NCBI RefSeq assembly: GCF_000590475.1
Contig: NZ_CP007441.1
Coordinates: 3,168,660 to 3,232,659, forward strand
Direction of reading: 5' to 3'
Length of the DNA stretch: 64,000 nt
Source of the DNA: Stutzerimonas stutzeri
GTDB taxonomy: Bacteria; Pseudomonadota; Gammaproteobacteria; Pseudomonadales; Pseudomonadaceae
Positions 50,769 to 60,033 of this stretch are shown here, one piece after another. The position numbers and the translations under genes are program-made. Positions within the stretch are counted from its first letter, which is position 1, and each line of letters begins with the position of its first letter. The notes beneath the pieces were generated by a model. It ran no database searches. It was given only the letters and a program-made list of their open reading frames with translations, and was not told the origin of the DNA.

Positions 50769-52907
50769 CTAGAAGGTCACACTGGCGCTCAAGCGTGCGG
50801 TTCTCGGCTCACCCACGTTGACCTGCAGCTCGCTGCCCGTGCTCGACGGGTAGTACTGTTTGTCGAACAGGTTGTCGACGTTGAACTGCAGCCGGGTCTT
50901 CTGGCCCAGCAGCGGATATTCCCAACGCAGAAAGGCGTCGGCCACGGTATAGCTGCTCATCCAGTAATCGTTGGCGTTGTTGCGAGCGCGTTCGCCCACG
51001 TAGCGCGCGCCGCCACCGGCATGCCACTCGCCCAGCTCGGTCGGTACACGCAGGTGGTGAGTCAGGTACAGGCTGGCGGTATGTTCTGGCGCCTGGGTCA
51101 GGCGATTGCCTTCGTCCTGCGGGTCATCGAGGATTTCGGTGCGGGTGTACGCGTAGGTGCCGATGAGGTCCCAGCGGTCAGCGATACGACCGCTGATATC
51201 CAGCTCCAGCCCCCGCGAACCGACGGTTCCGGCGGCATCGCTGATGCTCACGCCGGCGACGGTCGTGGTGGTTACTACGTTGTCCTTCTTTATGTCGAAC
51301 AGCGCGAGATTCGCGCTCAGCCCCGGCATGATCGCGTACTTGGCACCCAGCTCGTAACTGCGCCCCTGCTCTGGCTCGAAGGTGTTACCGGCATCGTCCA
51401 GGCTGGTGTTGGGTACGAACGAGCGGCTGTAATTGCCATACAGCGAAAGCGCATCGTTGACCTCATAGACCAACCCGGCGAAGGGCACAAAGGTGTGATC
51501 GCGCTCGTCGAGGTTGACCACGTGATCGGCACCCAGCCCCTGGGCGGAATATTGCTCGTAGGCCTGGTAGCGCCCACCCAGCACCACTATCCAGCGGTCA
51601 TCCAGATGCCAGTTGTCCTTGAAGTACAGCGATGTCGACTCCAGCTCGCTGCGCTGATTGCTCTGCGTCGAACTGACCACGCTTGGCGCAGCCAGCTCGC
51701 CTAGCACCGGGTCGTAGATATCGATGGCGCGGCGGGTCGCGTTGGGGTTGCGGTAGGTCTTGCCGCGGTATTGGTCCGACACTTCATTGTCGACGCCGAC
51801 CAGCACGTCGTGACGCTGGCCGAACAGTTCGGACTGGCCGATGAAGTCCCAGCTGGCGTAGCGTGTTTCATAGTCGTAGTGCGCGCCGTTGGCCGCACGG
51901 GTCAACTGGCCGGAAGCTGACAAGGAGATTGGCTGGGCGATGGAAAGACCGTAGCGGTCGTTGTTCCAGCCGTAGCTGAGGCGCGTCTTCCAGCGGTCGC
52001 TGAGCTCGTACTCGAAGCGCGCCGTGGCGGTCTCGCTGATTCCCACCGCTTTCGCCCAGGTTTCATCCAGGCGCTTGTCGTAGTCCACATCAGCAGGACG
52101 GCCGTCGACGAACACCGTGCCGCGATCGAAGGGGGTGGCGTAGTCGTTGTATTCATAGGCCAGGTTCAGGCTGGCACGCTCGCCGACCCAGCTCAGCGAG
52201 GGCGCGACCAGGGTGTGCTCGTCAACACCGTAGTTGCGCCAGTAATCCTCGTGCTGACGCTCGGCGATCAGCCGATAAGCGAACCCACTGTCGCCCAGCG
52301 GGCCGGTGGTGTCGAGAAAGGTGCTACCGCCGCCCTCGCTGTACAGCGAACCACCGAGCGTGGTGCTCTGGCTGTACAGCGGCTGTTTGCTGATCACATT
52401 GATCAGGCCGCCCGGATCAAGCGCGCCGTAGAGCAGCGAAGCAGGTCCCTTGAGCACCTCGACACGCTCGGTGGTGGCGCTGAAATTGCGCGAGAGACTT
52501 GAGCGGATGCCGTCGCGCAGGAATGACCCGTCCGCATTGGTGCCAAAGCCACGCTTGATGAACGCATCCTTGGTATTACCGAGGGTATTGCTCTGACTGA
52601 CTCCGCTGACGAACTTCATCGCGTCGTCCAGCGATTGCACGGCAAAGTCGTCGATGATCTGGGGCGTCACCACATTAACCGATTGTGCCTCTTCACGGAT
52701 CGGCACGCTGCCCTTGCTTGCACTGCTGACTTGCCGCGCCCCATAGCCCTGGTCCGACTCGACAGGCGCATCGACAATCTGAACTTCAGGCAATACCGTT
52801 GTCTGCTGTTCGTCAGCAACCGCAAGCGCTGACGGGCTAATGGTAAAAGACAGCAGCAGGCAACGCGAAACGCGTTTGCCGTTGCGACTTGAAAGCAAAA
52901 AATGCAC
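50769..52907 (-). CDS. TonB-dependent siderophore receptor, FhuA/FoxA-like
   Basis: A 712-residue outer-membrane receptor. A signal segment (CLLLSFTISPSALAVA) is followed by a plug with VPIREEAQSVNVVTPQIIDDFAVQSLDDAMKFVSGV, IKRGFGTNADGSFLRDGI and VEVLKGPASLLYGALDPGGLINVISKQP, then a barrel ending in ARLSASVTF. LYGALDPGG and the length indicate the ferrichrome/ferrioxamine class. The start is GTG with GGGA upstream; no ATG lies before it. A near-perfect Fur-like palindrome lies 66 bp upstream. The ligand is not known. Confidence 0.93.
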   Translation of the reverse strand: MHFLLSSRNGKRVSRCLLLSFTISPSALAVADEQQTTVLPEVQIVDAPVESDQGYGARQVSSASKGSVPIREEAQSVNVVTPQIIDDFAVQSLDDAMKFVSGVSQSNTLGNTKDAFIKRGFGTNADGSFLRDGIRSSLSRNFSATTERVEVLKGPASLLYGALDPGGLINVISKQPLYSQSTTLGGSLYSEGGGSTFLDTTGPLGDSGFAYRLIAERQHEDYWRNYGVDEHTLVAPSLSWVGERASLNLAYEYNDYATPFDRGTVFVDGRPADVDYDKRLDETWAKAVGISETATARFEYELSDRWKTRLSYGWNNDRYGLSIAQPISLSASGQLTRAANGAHYDYETRYASWDFIGQSELFGQRHDVLVGVDNEVSDQYRGKTYRNPNATRRAIDIYDPVLGELAAPSVVSSTQSNQRSELESTSLYFKDNWHLDDRWIVVLGGRYQAYEQYSAQGLGADHVVNLDERDHTFVPFAGLVYEVNDALSLYGNYSRSFVPNTSLDDAGNTFEPEQGRSYELGAKYAIMPGLSANLALFDIKKDNVVTTTTVAGVSISDAAGTVGSRGLELDISGRIADRWDLIGTYAYTRTEILDDPQDEGNRLTQAPEHTASLYLTHHLRVPTELGEWHAGGGARYVGERARNNANDYWMSSYTVADAFLRWEYPLLGQKTRLQFNVDNLFDKQYYPSSTGSELQVNVGEPRTARLSASVTF

Positions 52908-52972
52908 GAACGAATCCCGAGCCGACTGATAAGGGGCCGCAATTTAACACCAGCAAACGAATATGGCTCGCA

Positions 52973-52991
52973 TTTAAGAATAATTCTTATA
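52973..52991 (-). promoter_or_regulatory. Fur-like box for the FhuA-like receptor
   Basis: TTTAAGAATAATTCTTATA contains a perfect TAAGAAT-A-ATTCTTA palindrome. It matches 10 of 14 positions of TGATAAT-N-ATTATCA. It lies 66-84 bp before the GTG start, where a promoter is expected. Confidence 0.6.
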
Positions 52992-53082
52992 ACCATCCAG
53001 GCTCGAGGGGAGCCGGCGCAAACTTCTCGATCTCGTCAAATGACGAATAGCGCGGTTTCTCATGGCAAAACAAGGAACGAAC

Positions 53083-53502
53083 ATGCTCAATGGGTCAATT
53101 CGCTGGATCGTCGCGTTGTCGCTGATCGCGACGCTTTTCGGTTGCTCGACACCTCCGCCCAAGGAGCCACTACCAGGCGCCAAACCCCAGCCTTCGACCG
53201 AGCAGGGGGACGTCATCGGTTCGGGCAAGGCTTCGTATTACGGCAGCCAGCATCACAACAAGCTGACCGCCAGCGGCGAACGCTTCGATCAAACCTCACT
53301 GTCCGCAGCCCATCGCACCCTGCCCTTCGGCACAAAGGTCCGCGTCATCAATACCCGCAACGGCAATAGCGTGGTCGTGCGTATCAATGACCGCGGACCG
53401 TTCGTGCGGGGGCGCATCATCGATCTGTCGAAAGCAGCGTTCCAGAGCATCGGCAATATCCGCTCCGGAGTTCTTCGGGTGCGCCTGGAAAAGGTCGACT
53501 GA
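53083..53502 (+). CDS. RlpA-like septal ring lipoprotein
   Basis: A 139-residue lipoprotein (signal ending IATLFGC) followed by a double-psi beta-barrel domain. It contains GKASYYGSQHHNKLTASGERFD, LSAAHRTLPFGTKVRVINTRNGNSVVVRINDRGPFVRGRIIDLSKAAFQSI. These are the RlpA family signatures, including the catalytic-type Asp in NDRGPF and the His in AAHRTLPFG. RlpA proteins cut glycan strands stripped of peptides at the division site. The C-terminal SPOR domain of full-length RlpA is missing, so septal targeting may differ. The ATG at 53083 has AAGGA upstream. Confidence 0.88.
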   Translation: MLNGSIRWIVALSLIATLFGCSTPPPKEPLPGAKPQPSTEQGDVIGSGKASYYGSQHHNKLTASGERFDQTSLSAAHRTLPFGTKVRVINTRNGNSVVVRINDRGPFVRGRIIDLSKAAFQSIGNIRSGVLRVRLEKVD

Positions 53503-53547
53503 CGTGAACACCTTCTAGCACTAGATAGCATCAAGTAAGGGAACAAT

Positions 53548-54903
53548 GTGCCGATAGATAGCCATATCCCCTCAGCACTTGGTGCTTCCATGTTCAACGG
53601 TCATCTCAAAAAGCAACTTGAAGAACAATCAGCGGAGCTGTCCCTGTTACGACAGCTGCGCGACCAGATGAGCGATACCAAGCTATGCATCATGCTCGAT
53701 CCCGAGTTTCGGATGATCAGCGTGAACCATAAGTTTGCACAGACGCTTGGTTACAGCGCTGAGCAGTTGAAGGGTCGCGCCATGTCGGACATCGTGCCGG
53801 CCTACGTGAAAACCTTGCCTTGCTTCCAGAACTTTCGCTCCGCCATGTCCAGATTGGCTTCAATCAGCGACAACTACCGGTTTCTACATACAGACGGCAG
53901 CCTCGCCTGGCTGCACATCGACTGGTACCCCATCAAGAATGAGCAAGGCAGCCTGTTGCATATTCGCGGCCTCGCCCGTGAAGTGAGCAAAGAGTTGCAG
54001 CAAGCGAAGGAAAACGAAGCCTTCATCAATGCCCTGCTTCGCTCCACCGCTGTCATTCAGTTCAATCTCGACGGCACGGTCGTTACTGCCAATGAACGGT
54101 TCCTTCAAGGCATGGGCTACTCGCTCAAGCAGATCGTCGGTAAGCATCACAGCATGTTCTGCACCTCGGCGGAGGTCTCGTCTCAGCAATACAAAACGTT
54201 CTGGCAAACGCTCAATCGTGGCGAATTCGTCGCCGATCGCTTCAAACGTATCGACAGCCAGGGACGAGACGTTTGGCTAGAGGCAAGCTACAACCCAGTA
54301 CACGACACCGAGGGCAAACTTTTCAAGGTGGTCAAGTTCGCCAGCGTGATCAGTGAACAGGTCGCTCGTGAACAAGAGGTGCGCGAAGCCGCAACCATTG
54401 CCTTTGACGTCTCCAGGCAAACTGACACCAGCGCCGAGCGTGGTGCCGTCGTGATCAAAGATACGGTCGCGACGATGCAACGCATTGCCAAAGAGGTTGA
54501 ATCGGCCACCCATGGCATCGAGGCGCTGGGCCAGCAATCCCATCTGATCAGCTCCATCGTGCAGACCATCGGCGGCATCGCTGCACAGACCAACCTGCTC
54601 GCACTCAACGCTGCCATCGAAGCGGCACGCGCGGGTGAGCAAGGCCGCGGTTTCGCCGTGGTCGCGGATGAAGTACGCCAGTTGGCTGGTCGAACCAGCG
54701 CTGCCACCGAGGAAATCGTTAGCGTGGTGCAAAAGAATCAGGCATTGGTCGACGAAGCGGTGCAGGAGATGGCCAACAGCCGTGAGCAGGCAGCCCAAGG
54801 CTTGTCGCTAGCCAACCAGGCCGGCGCCGTGATTGTCGAAATTCAGGACGGTGCCAAGCAGGTCGTCAGCGCCGTGGGCCGCTTTGCCAACGAGTTGAAG
54901 TAA
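53548..54903 (+). CDS. Soluble PAS-PAS methyl-accepting protein, BdlA-like
   Basis: A 451-residue cytoplasmic chemoreceptor without membrane helices. PAS1 (about 40-140) has LDPEFRMISVNHKFAQTLGYSAEQLKG, PAS2 (about 160-270) has FNLDGTVVTANERFLQGMGYSLKQIVGKHH, and the signalling hairpin contains AAQTNLLALNAAIEAARAGEQGRGFAVVADEVRQLA. The plan matches P. aeruginosa BdlA, which promotes biofilm dispersal on nutrient or redox change. Start GTG 53548 is chosen for its AAGGGA site; ATG 53590 is an alternative. Its coupling partners lie outside the window. Confidence 0.88.
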   Translation: MPIDSHIPSALGASMFNGHLKKQLEEQSAELSLLRQLRDQMSDTKLCIMLDPEFRMISVNHKFAQTLGYSAEQLKGRAMSDIVPAYVKTLPCFQNFRSAMSRLASISDNYRFLHTDGSLAWLHIDWYPIKNEQGSLLHIRGLAREVSKELQQAKENEAFINALLRSTAVIQFNLDGTVVTANERFLQGMGYSLKQIVGKHHSMFCTSAEVSSQQYKTFWQTLNRGEFVADRFKRIDSQGRDVWLEASYNPVHDTEGKLFKVVKFASVISEQVAREQEVREAATIAFDVSRQTDTSAERGAVVIKDTVATMQRIAKEVESATHGIEALGQQSHLISSIVQTIGGIAAQTNLLALNAAIEAARAGEQGRGFAVVADEVRQLAGRTSAATEEIVSVVQKNQALVDEAVQEMANSREQAAQGLSLANQAGAVIVEIQDGAKQVVSAVGRFANELK

Positions 54904-55091
54904 CCGCTTAACAGGCCGGGAGGCGAGTGATCGGGTCTCGCATCCCAACCTTGCGTTTGCTATCCGATCCTCGGCAACGGATCGGTAAAGGTGTCGCTGT
55001 TTTCGCCGCTCTGAACATCAGCCGACGGCTGCAGCGCTTCCATCAATTTCGCGCCTGGCAAACATTGCCAGAGAAGCGATTACCGCCAGCC

Positions 55092-56279
55092 TCAGCTCAC
55101 CGTTGACCCCACCGGACGAGCAAAGCGGTAGGTGGAAAAGCAACACAGCAGCACGCCGCTTAATGCCAACAACCCTCCTACGATGCCCACATTGCTCAGA
55201 CCCAGCTGCTGGGTAACCAGGCTACCCAACAGCGCCCCGCCACCAATACCGATGTTGTAGATGCCGGAAAACATCGCCATGGCGACGTCGGTCGCATCGG
55301 ATGCCAGGTTCAGCACGCGGGACTGCGACGCCAGGCCGAAGCACATCCCGGCGATCCCCCAGACCATCACCAGCGCACCGAGCATCGACGGATCGCGCGC
55401 CGCGGGGAGCAACAGCAGCAGGCACAGCGCCATGGTCGAAATCGCCGCGATCATGAAGCCTCGCGGATAGCGCCCGCTGTAGCGACTGAACAGGAACGAG
55501 CCGAGAATCCCGGCACCGCCGAACAACAACAGCAATACGGTCGTCATGTCACCGCTTAGGTGCGCGATAGCCTGCGCGAAGGGCTCGATATAGGTGTAGG
55601 CCGTGAATTGCGCGCTGATCACCAGCGCTGTCAGCACATAGGCCGCGACCAGTGCGGGCCGCCTGAACAGCATCGGCAAGCTGCGCAGTGAACCGGAATT
55701 CTGGCTCGGCAGCAGCGGCAGCGCGCGCGCCAGAACGACCACGACCAGTGCGGCGATTACGGCAATCGCCAGGAAAGTCGTGCGCCAGTCCAGCAGCCCA
55801 CCAACTACCCGGCCCAGTGGAATGCCCAGCACCATGGCCAAGGCGCTGCCGGTGGCAAGCAGGCCCAACGCCTGTGCCTGCTTGCCTTGCGGTGCGACGC
55901 GTACGGCCAGCGATGCGGTGATCGACCAGAACACCGCATGCGCCAGCGCGATGCCGATGCGGCTGAGCATCAACATACCGAAGCTCGAGGCCACACTCGA
56001 CACCAGGTGGCTACCGATGAACACCACGAAGACGAAGATCAGCAAGGTGCGGCGCTCGATGTTGCGGGTCAGCAGCATCATCGGCAGCGACATCAGTGCT
56101 ACCACCCAGGCGTAGATGGTCAACATGAGGCCGACCTGGGACGGCGGCATGTTGAAAGAGCGGCCAATGTCGCTGAGCAAGGCCACCGGGATGAACTCGG
56201 TGGTATTGAAGATGAAGGCCGCCAAGGCCAGCGCGACGACGCTGATCCAGCTCCCGTCGCGGGTATTCGATTCGTTCAT
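55092..56279 (-). CDS. sotB: MFS sugar efflux transporter, SotB-like
   Basis: A 395-residue inner-membrane protein with 12 predicted helices. The start (WISVVALALAAFIFNTTEFIPVALLSDIGRSFNMPPSQVGLM), MSLPMMLLTRNIERR after helix 2, and GLASQSRVLNLASDATDVAMAMFSGIYNIGIGGGALLG are typical of SotB/YdeA exporters, which pump arabinose, IPTG or related sugars out. The ATG at 56279 is chosen; the frame runs on upstream to 56537 without protein-like features. The gene is monocistronic. Confidence 0.88.
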   Translation of the reverse strand: MNESNTRDGSWISVVALALAAFIFNTTEFIPVALLSDIGRSFNMPPSQVGLMLTIYAWVVALMSLPMMLLTRNIERRTLLIFVFVVFIGSHLVSSVASSFGMLMLSRIGIALAHAVFWSITASLAVRVAPQGKQAQALGLLATGSALAMVLGIPLGRVVGGLLDWRTTFLAIAVIAALVVVVLARALPLLPSQNSGSLRSLPMLFRRPALVAAYVLTALVISAQFTAYTYIEPFAQAIAHLSGDMTTVLLLLFGGAGILGSFLFSRYSGRYPRGFMIAAISTMALCLLLLLPAARDPSMLGALVMVWGIAGMCFGLASQSRVLNLASDATDVAMAMFSGIYNIGIGGGALLGSLVTQQLGLSNVGIVGGLLALSGVLLCCFSTYRFARPVGSTVS

Positions 56280-56617
56280 GTAGGTGATGTCTGGATGCGC
56301 TCCACTCGGCAATCGCAGCGCGCCAGAAAGGCGCACCGCAGTGTGACGAATGAGGGTGTAAGAAGTAGCCGACCCTGTTCGGCCGCCACAACGCACGCGG
56401 CCCGAGGCTTCGAGAAAGCGCGGGATAGCAGCGGGAGCGATGAGAGGTTCGAAACGGGAAGCCGGAGCGGCGCGGATTCTACGCCCGCACCATGCCGATG
56501 TCAGGCCGCGAAAGCGATCTGCGACGAGCGGCCGCAACGGCAGCCATAGGATTATGCCGACTGGCTGTCGGCATCCGGCACACGCGTGGGTAGCGTAGGC
56601 AGTAAGTCAACAAACGG
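56280..56617. other. Intergenic region upstream of sotB-like gene
   Basis: About 340 bp between two genes on the minus strand. The long in-frame extension of the exporter covers part of it but shows no conserved features. Nothing else was seen. Confidence 0.5.
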
Positions 56618-57055
56618 TTACTTGGCGAAATACGCCTGCGCCCGCTCGGCTTCTGCAGCGGTCGGCTTGTAGCTGATCCACTGGTCCGCCTCGTTTTTCT
56701 TGTAGCGCACGACGCCCTGTGCCACATCAAACTCATAGAAGGGGTAGACCTCGCGCAGGTTGTAAAAGGCAGCCGGCGCAAAGAAGAGGATGTCGGCGAC
56801 GAGATAGCCACCGTTGAACTTGAGCGGGACGATCCCGTACATCGGCTCCATGCCGTCCTGCGTGGCGCGGAAACGATACTGACCGAAGCTGGTAGCTTTG
56901 TAGGTCTTGCTGACCGGGTTTTTCAAAATCAGCGGCGCATCGTCATTGATCTTGACAGCCAGGTTCGGATCACTGGCGCGCAGCGATGTGGTAGCTGTAC
57001 AGGCAGACAGCAGCGCGGCGATCAGCGGCAGCGCCAGGAGTTGCTTGGCCTTCAT
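56618..57055 (-). CDS. Predicted lipoprotein of unknown function
   Basis: A 145-residue protein with a lipoprotein signal (LLALPLIAALLSAC). Mature features are DPNLAVKINDDAPLILKNPVSKTYKATSFGQYRFRA, a GGYLVADILFFAPAAFYNLREVYPFYEFD stretch and a short Ala/Glu helix at the end. The ATG at 57055 has AAGGGA 8 bp upstream, so it is preferred to the ATG at 57064. Such YPFYEFD lipoproteins are common in pseudomonads and have no assigned role. Confidence 0.78.
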   Translation of the reverse strand: MKAKQLLALPLIAALLSACTATTSLRASDPNLAVKINDDAPLILKNPVSKTYKATSFGQYRFRATQDGMEPMYGIVPLKFNGGYLVADILFFAPAAFYNLREVYPFYEFDVAQGVVRYKKNEADQWISYKPTAAEAERAQAYFAK

Positions 57056-57299
57056 TTCGTTCATTCCCTTGCAGTGACGTGGTAGACGTGGACAGCGCTG
57101 AACTGACCCCTACGTTGGGAGTCGTCGTCCGTCCTTGGCGGGCGGCACTATAGGGCACGAAGGATTCGTGGCCAAGCGCCACCATCGCCGAAGTATCCTT
57201 TTCCGATCACCGGTCAGCCACGACCGCTCGGCGTTCTGCCGAAACTTTCCCGCTGAGTGCCAGCCGTACTTACAGATCCCAACCAACTCTGGAGGACGC

Positions 57300-58163
57300 A
57301 TGACCTACCCCAAAATTCACGCGCAAAAGCAGGACCGTTTACCCGGCCGGGAACGCGAAATGGACCCGCCTGCTGAATTCATTCGTGAAGGCTACAAAGG
57401 CAGCGGCAAGCTGGCCGGCAAGGTGGCATTGGTCAGCGGCGGTGACAGCGGCATCGGTCGCGGAGCGGCAGTGCACTTCGCACGTGAAGGAGCCGATGTC
57501 GCCATCATGTACCTCGATGAGCACGAGGACGCCGAAGATGCCAAGCGCATGATCGAAGCCGAAGGGCAGCGCTGCCTCCTGCTTCCCGGAGATATCCGCG
57601 ACAGCAGCCATTGCAACGATGCGGTCGAGCAAACCGTGAAGGCTTTTGGTCGGTTGGACGTCCTGGTCAACAACGCCGGACGCCAGGAAGTGCAGACGCG
57701 ACTCGAAGACATCACCGATGAGCAGTGGGAAAAGACTTTCGCCACCAACATCCACGGCTATTTCTATCTGACCCGTGCGGCCCTGGCCCACCTGAAAGCC
57801 GGCGCGTCGATCATCAACACGACCTCGATCAATTCGTTCATCGGCAATCCGATGCTGGTCGATTACACCGCGACCAAAGGCGCCATCGACGGATTCACCC
57901 GCGCCTTGTCGCAGCAGCTGATCGAGCGTGAAATACGTGTTAACCAGATCGCGCCGGGTCCCATCTGGACGCCCTTGCAACCGCCGTCTCTCGGCAAGCA
58001 CGACCCGCAGCTGCTGGAAGACTTCGGCAGCCAGATGCCCATGGGGCGCTGCGGCCAGCCATCGGAACTGGGCCCGGCTTATGTCTACCTGGCCTGCGAG
58101 GATTCGTCATACGTCAGCGGCCAGACGATACACATCAACGGCGGCAAAGTCGTGAACGGCTGA
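57300..58163 (+). CDS. SDR oxidoreductase, YghA/stress-type
   Basis: A 287-residue short-chain dehydrogenase with the N-terminal extension of about 40 residues (starting MTYPKIHAQKQDRLPGRE) seen in the YghA/glucose-dehydrogenase-like group. It has ALVSGGDSGIGRGAAVHFA, VNNAGRQ, NTTSINSFIG and YTATKGAIDGFTRALSQQL catalytic motifs, and GQTIHINGGKVVNG at the end. The group is often induced with general stress; the substrate is unknown. GGAGG lies just before the ATG. A clear terminator follows. Confidence 0.9.
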   Translation: MTYPKIHAQKQDRLPGREREMDPPAEFIREGYKGSGKLAGKVALVSGGDSGIGRGAAVHFAREGADVAIMYLDEHEDAEDAKRMIEAEGQRCLLLPGDIRDSSHCNDAVEQTVKAFGRLDVLVNNAGRQEVQTRLEDITDEQWEKTFATNIHGYFYLTRAALAHLKAGASIINTTSINSFIGNPMLVDYTATKGAIDGFTRALSQQLIEREIRVNQIAPGPIWTPLQPPSLGKHDPQLLEDFGSQMPMGRCGQPSELGPAYVYLACEDSSYVSGQTIHINGGKVVNG

Positions 58164-58182
58164 TCCGCCACGCCTGACGTCG

Positions 58183-58217
58183 AAACCGCGCCGTGGCCCA
58201 GGCGCGGTTTTCGTTTC
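58183..58217 (+). terminator. Rho-independent terminator after the stress SDR
   Basis: AAACCGCGCC and GGCGCGGTTT pair perfectly (10 bp) around an 8-base loop, followed by TCGTTTCT. It starts 20 bp after the stop codon. Confidence 0.85.
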
Positions 58218-58372
58218 TGCCCGCCCGTGCCGAAGCATCGCGTAATGAGGCGCACGGAACCATCCCTCCTCGTCCCTCGCCAAACAGTCAGGACGGTGCG
58301 CGTTGACCTGATCAGGCGAGACGCTCACCACGTACACAACCGCAGCCAGGCTGCTCATAACAAGGTGAAGTC

Positions 58373-58969
58373 ATGACCCAGATTCTCATCGCGGCCTTCG
58401 ACCGCTACGCCGAAGCCGAACAAGTCAAAACCGAACTCCTTGGCCAGGGAGTACCGAGCGACGCGATCCAGATCTCGGCTTCCTTCAATCCGGATAACGT
58501 CGATAGCAGCCGCGTCGAGGTGATCGGCGAGGAGCCGGACGACGATGCCTCGGTTGCCGAAAAGATTGGCAGTTTCTTCAGCAAGGTATTCGGTGACGAT
58601 TCGAGCAAGCACGCCGGCCGCTATCCGGAGGCCGCCCGTCGCGGCTCAACGGTCGTTACTGTCACGCTTGAAGATGAAGGCCAGGTCGCTGTCGTCGAAC
58701 AGCTGATGGAGCGCAACGGCGCGATCGACATCGACGAGCGCAGCGCCACTTGGGGTACCGACGACGCAACGCCGGTCACCGCCAGCACTGAAACCCTGAC
58801 CACTGGCTACCCTGACGCTTCGTCGATCAGCGAGGACGAGCGCAAGCTCAACGGGATGGCCACACCGGATCGCGGCGCCGATGACGGCTCGATTCCCGGC
58901 CGGGCCGAAAACGAGAAAGTGGCTCGCCGCGACAACACTGCCGGTCGGGTACGGATCATCCCGCGATAA
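58373..58969 (+). CDS. General stress protein 17M-like domain protein
   Basis: A 198-residue cytoplasmic protein. The N-terminal half (ILIAAFDRYAEAEQVKTELLGQGVPSDAIQIS, then RRGSTVVTVTLEDEGQVAVVEQLMERNGAIDIDER) has the alternating strand-helix plan of the YflT/GSP17M and heat-induced hypothetical domain. The C-terminal half is low in order, with Asp, Thr, Arg and Gly. AAGGTG precedes the ATG. Its position after the SDR suggests a shared stress regulon (inferred). It has its own promoter beyond the terminator. Confidence 0.75.
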   Translation: MTQILIAAFDRYAEAEQVKTELLGQGVPSDAIQISASFNPDNVDSSRVEVIGEEPDDDASVAEKIGSFFSKVFGDDSSKHAGRYPEAARRGSTVVTVTLEDEGQVAVVEQLMERNGAIDIDERSATWGTDDATPVTASTETLTTGYPDASSISEDERKLNGMATPDRGADDGSIPGRAENEKVARRDNTAGRVRIIPR

Positions 58970-59014
58970 GCTTCGAAGGCGCCCTATGCGCCGTCAGGCA
59001 TCGGGCTCGGCAGA

Positions 59015-59749
59015 TCAATTGGACCGGGCCACGATTTGCCGCTGCAGCGCAAGCGCATTGGCCGTTGCCGCCCCACTGGCGGTGTTATCGAAGATGCACC
59101 AGTTGGTCACGCCCTCGGATCGGCCCCTCATGCGTTCGGCCAACGACTTCAACCACTGCTCGCCATAGGAAGAGAAGTAGATGCGTGGCGAGCCATGCAG
59201 CCGGTAATAACGAAAGCCCGCCCAGCCTCCTGGTTCTGCCGCTTCAGGAAAGGGAGCCGGATCCGCGGCAACGCGAGCGACCTTCTCTCGTTGCAGTAAT
59301 GCCTCGGCATCCAACCAGCTGGCATGGCGCGGCTCGATGGCAACTGGCCCCTCATAGCGATCTCTCAGCGCCTCGATGAAGGCTGCGGCGCTCGCCAGAT
59401 CGTAAGACAACGACGGTGGCAACTGCACCAGCAGGCAGCCCAGTTTCACGCCCAGATGTCCGCACTCGTCGAGGAAGCGCTCTAGCAACTCTTCACCATC
59501 CACTAGCCGCCGTTCATGGGTAATTTGCTTGGGCACCTTCACGCAGAAACGAAACGCTTCCGGCACGGAATCGGCCCATTTTGCATAGGTTGCCGGTCGA
59601 TGTGGGCGGTAGAACGCGCTGTTGATCTCCACCGCCGATAAACGACTGGCGTAGCGCTGCAGATGGGTCCCCTCGGCCGCGAACTCTGGCCACTGCTCAC
59701 GCGGGAGACTCCAGCCCGCCGTGCCGAGCAATACAGGTGTGGTCGACAT
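59015..59749 (-). CDS. DUF72 family protein
   Basis: A 244-residue TIM-barrel-type protein of the DUF72 (YecE) family. LLGTAGWSLP at the start, LSAVEINSAFYRPHRPATYAKWADSVPEAFRFCVKVPKQITHERRL, LLVQLPPSLSYD, VAIEPRHASW and YYRLHGSPRIYFSSY match well. No reaction is established for the family. The ATG at 59749 has GAGGA 8 bp before it, and the two codons upstream are TTG. It converges on the stress protein gene, with a small GGCGC/GCGCC dyad (58978-58992) between. Confidence 0.9.
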   Translation of the reverse strand: MSTTPVLLGTAGWSLPREQWPEFAAEGTHLQRYASRLSAVEINSAFYRPHRPATYAKWADSVPEAFRFCVKVPKQITHERRLVDGEELLERFLDECGHLGVKLGCLLVQLPPSLSYDLASAAAFIEALRDRYEGPVAIEPRHASWLDAEALLQREKVARVAADPAPFPEAAEPGGWAGFRYYRLHGSPRIYFSSYGEQWLKSLAERMRGRSEGVTNWCIFDNTASGAATANALALQRQIVARSN

Positions 59750-59973
59750 CAACAAAATCCTCGCAGGCGATGGGCTACATCAGATGACCACTCTGCGCGG
59801 CTAAATGATCCAGTTTCCATTCGTATGAGGAGCGCACATGCGCGCCTTGTCTGGAGTGGCTGCTGCGCCACCGTTGCCTCCTTCGGGCGCAAGTGAACTG
59901 CAAACCGTCCGCCTCAGGCCCTGAATCAATTGCCTAACCGGGTCCTTTCTCGCTGGTTATTTCAAATTGTTTC

Positions 59974-60026
59974 TTGGCATTTAGCTGCCTAGGCAGTAAC
60001 CTTTCACGAATTACTTGCCTAGGCAG
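59974..60026 (+). promoter_or_regulatory. MarR promoter with two operator palindromes
   Basis: TTGGCA (59974-59979) and TAACCT (59997-60002) with a 17-bp spacer make a plausible promoter. CTGCCTAGGCAG (59985-59996), a perfect 12-bp palindrome, fills the spacer. A second copy, TGCCTAGGCA (60016-60025), lies 30 bp further on. Each is preceded or followed by TTA/TAGC symmetric extensions. The gene for a MarR repressor starts at 60034, so this is very probably its autorepression site. Confidence 0.75.
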
Positions 60027-60033
60027 CTATTTC

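Noticed and set aside
55000..56000. Search for tRNA, rRNA, CRISPR, integrase or IS elements across the window
   Set aside because: No cloverleaf, regular spaced direct repeats, transposase or recombinase was recognised anywhere by reading; the interval given is nominal.
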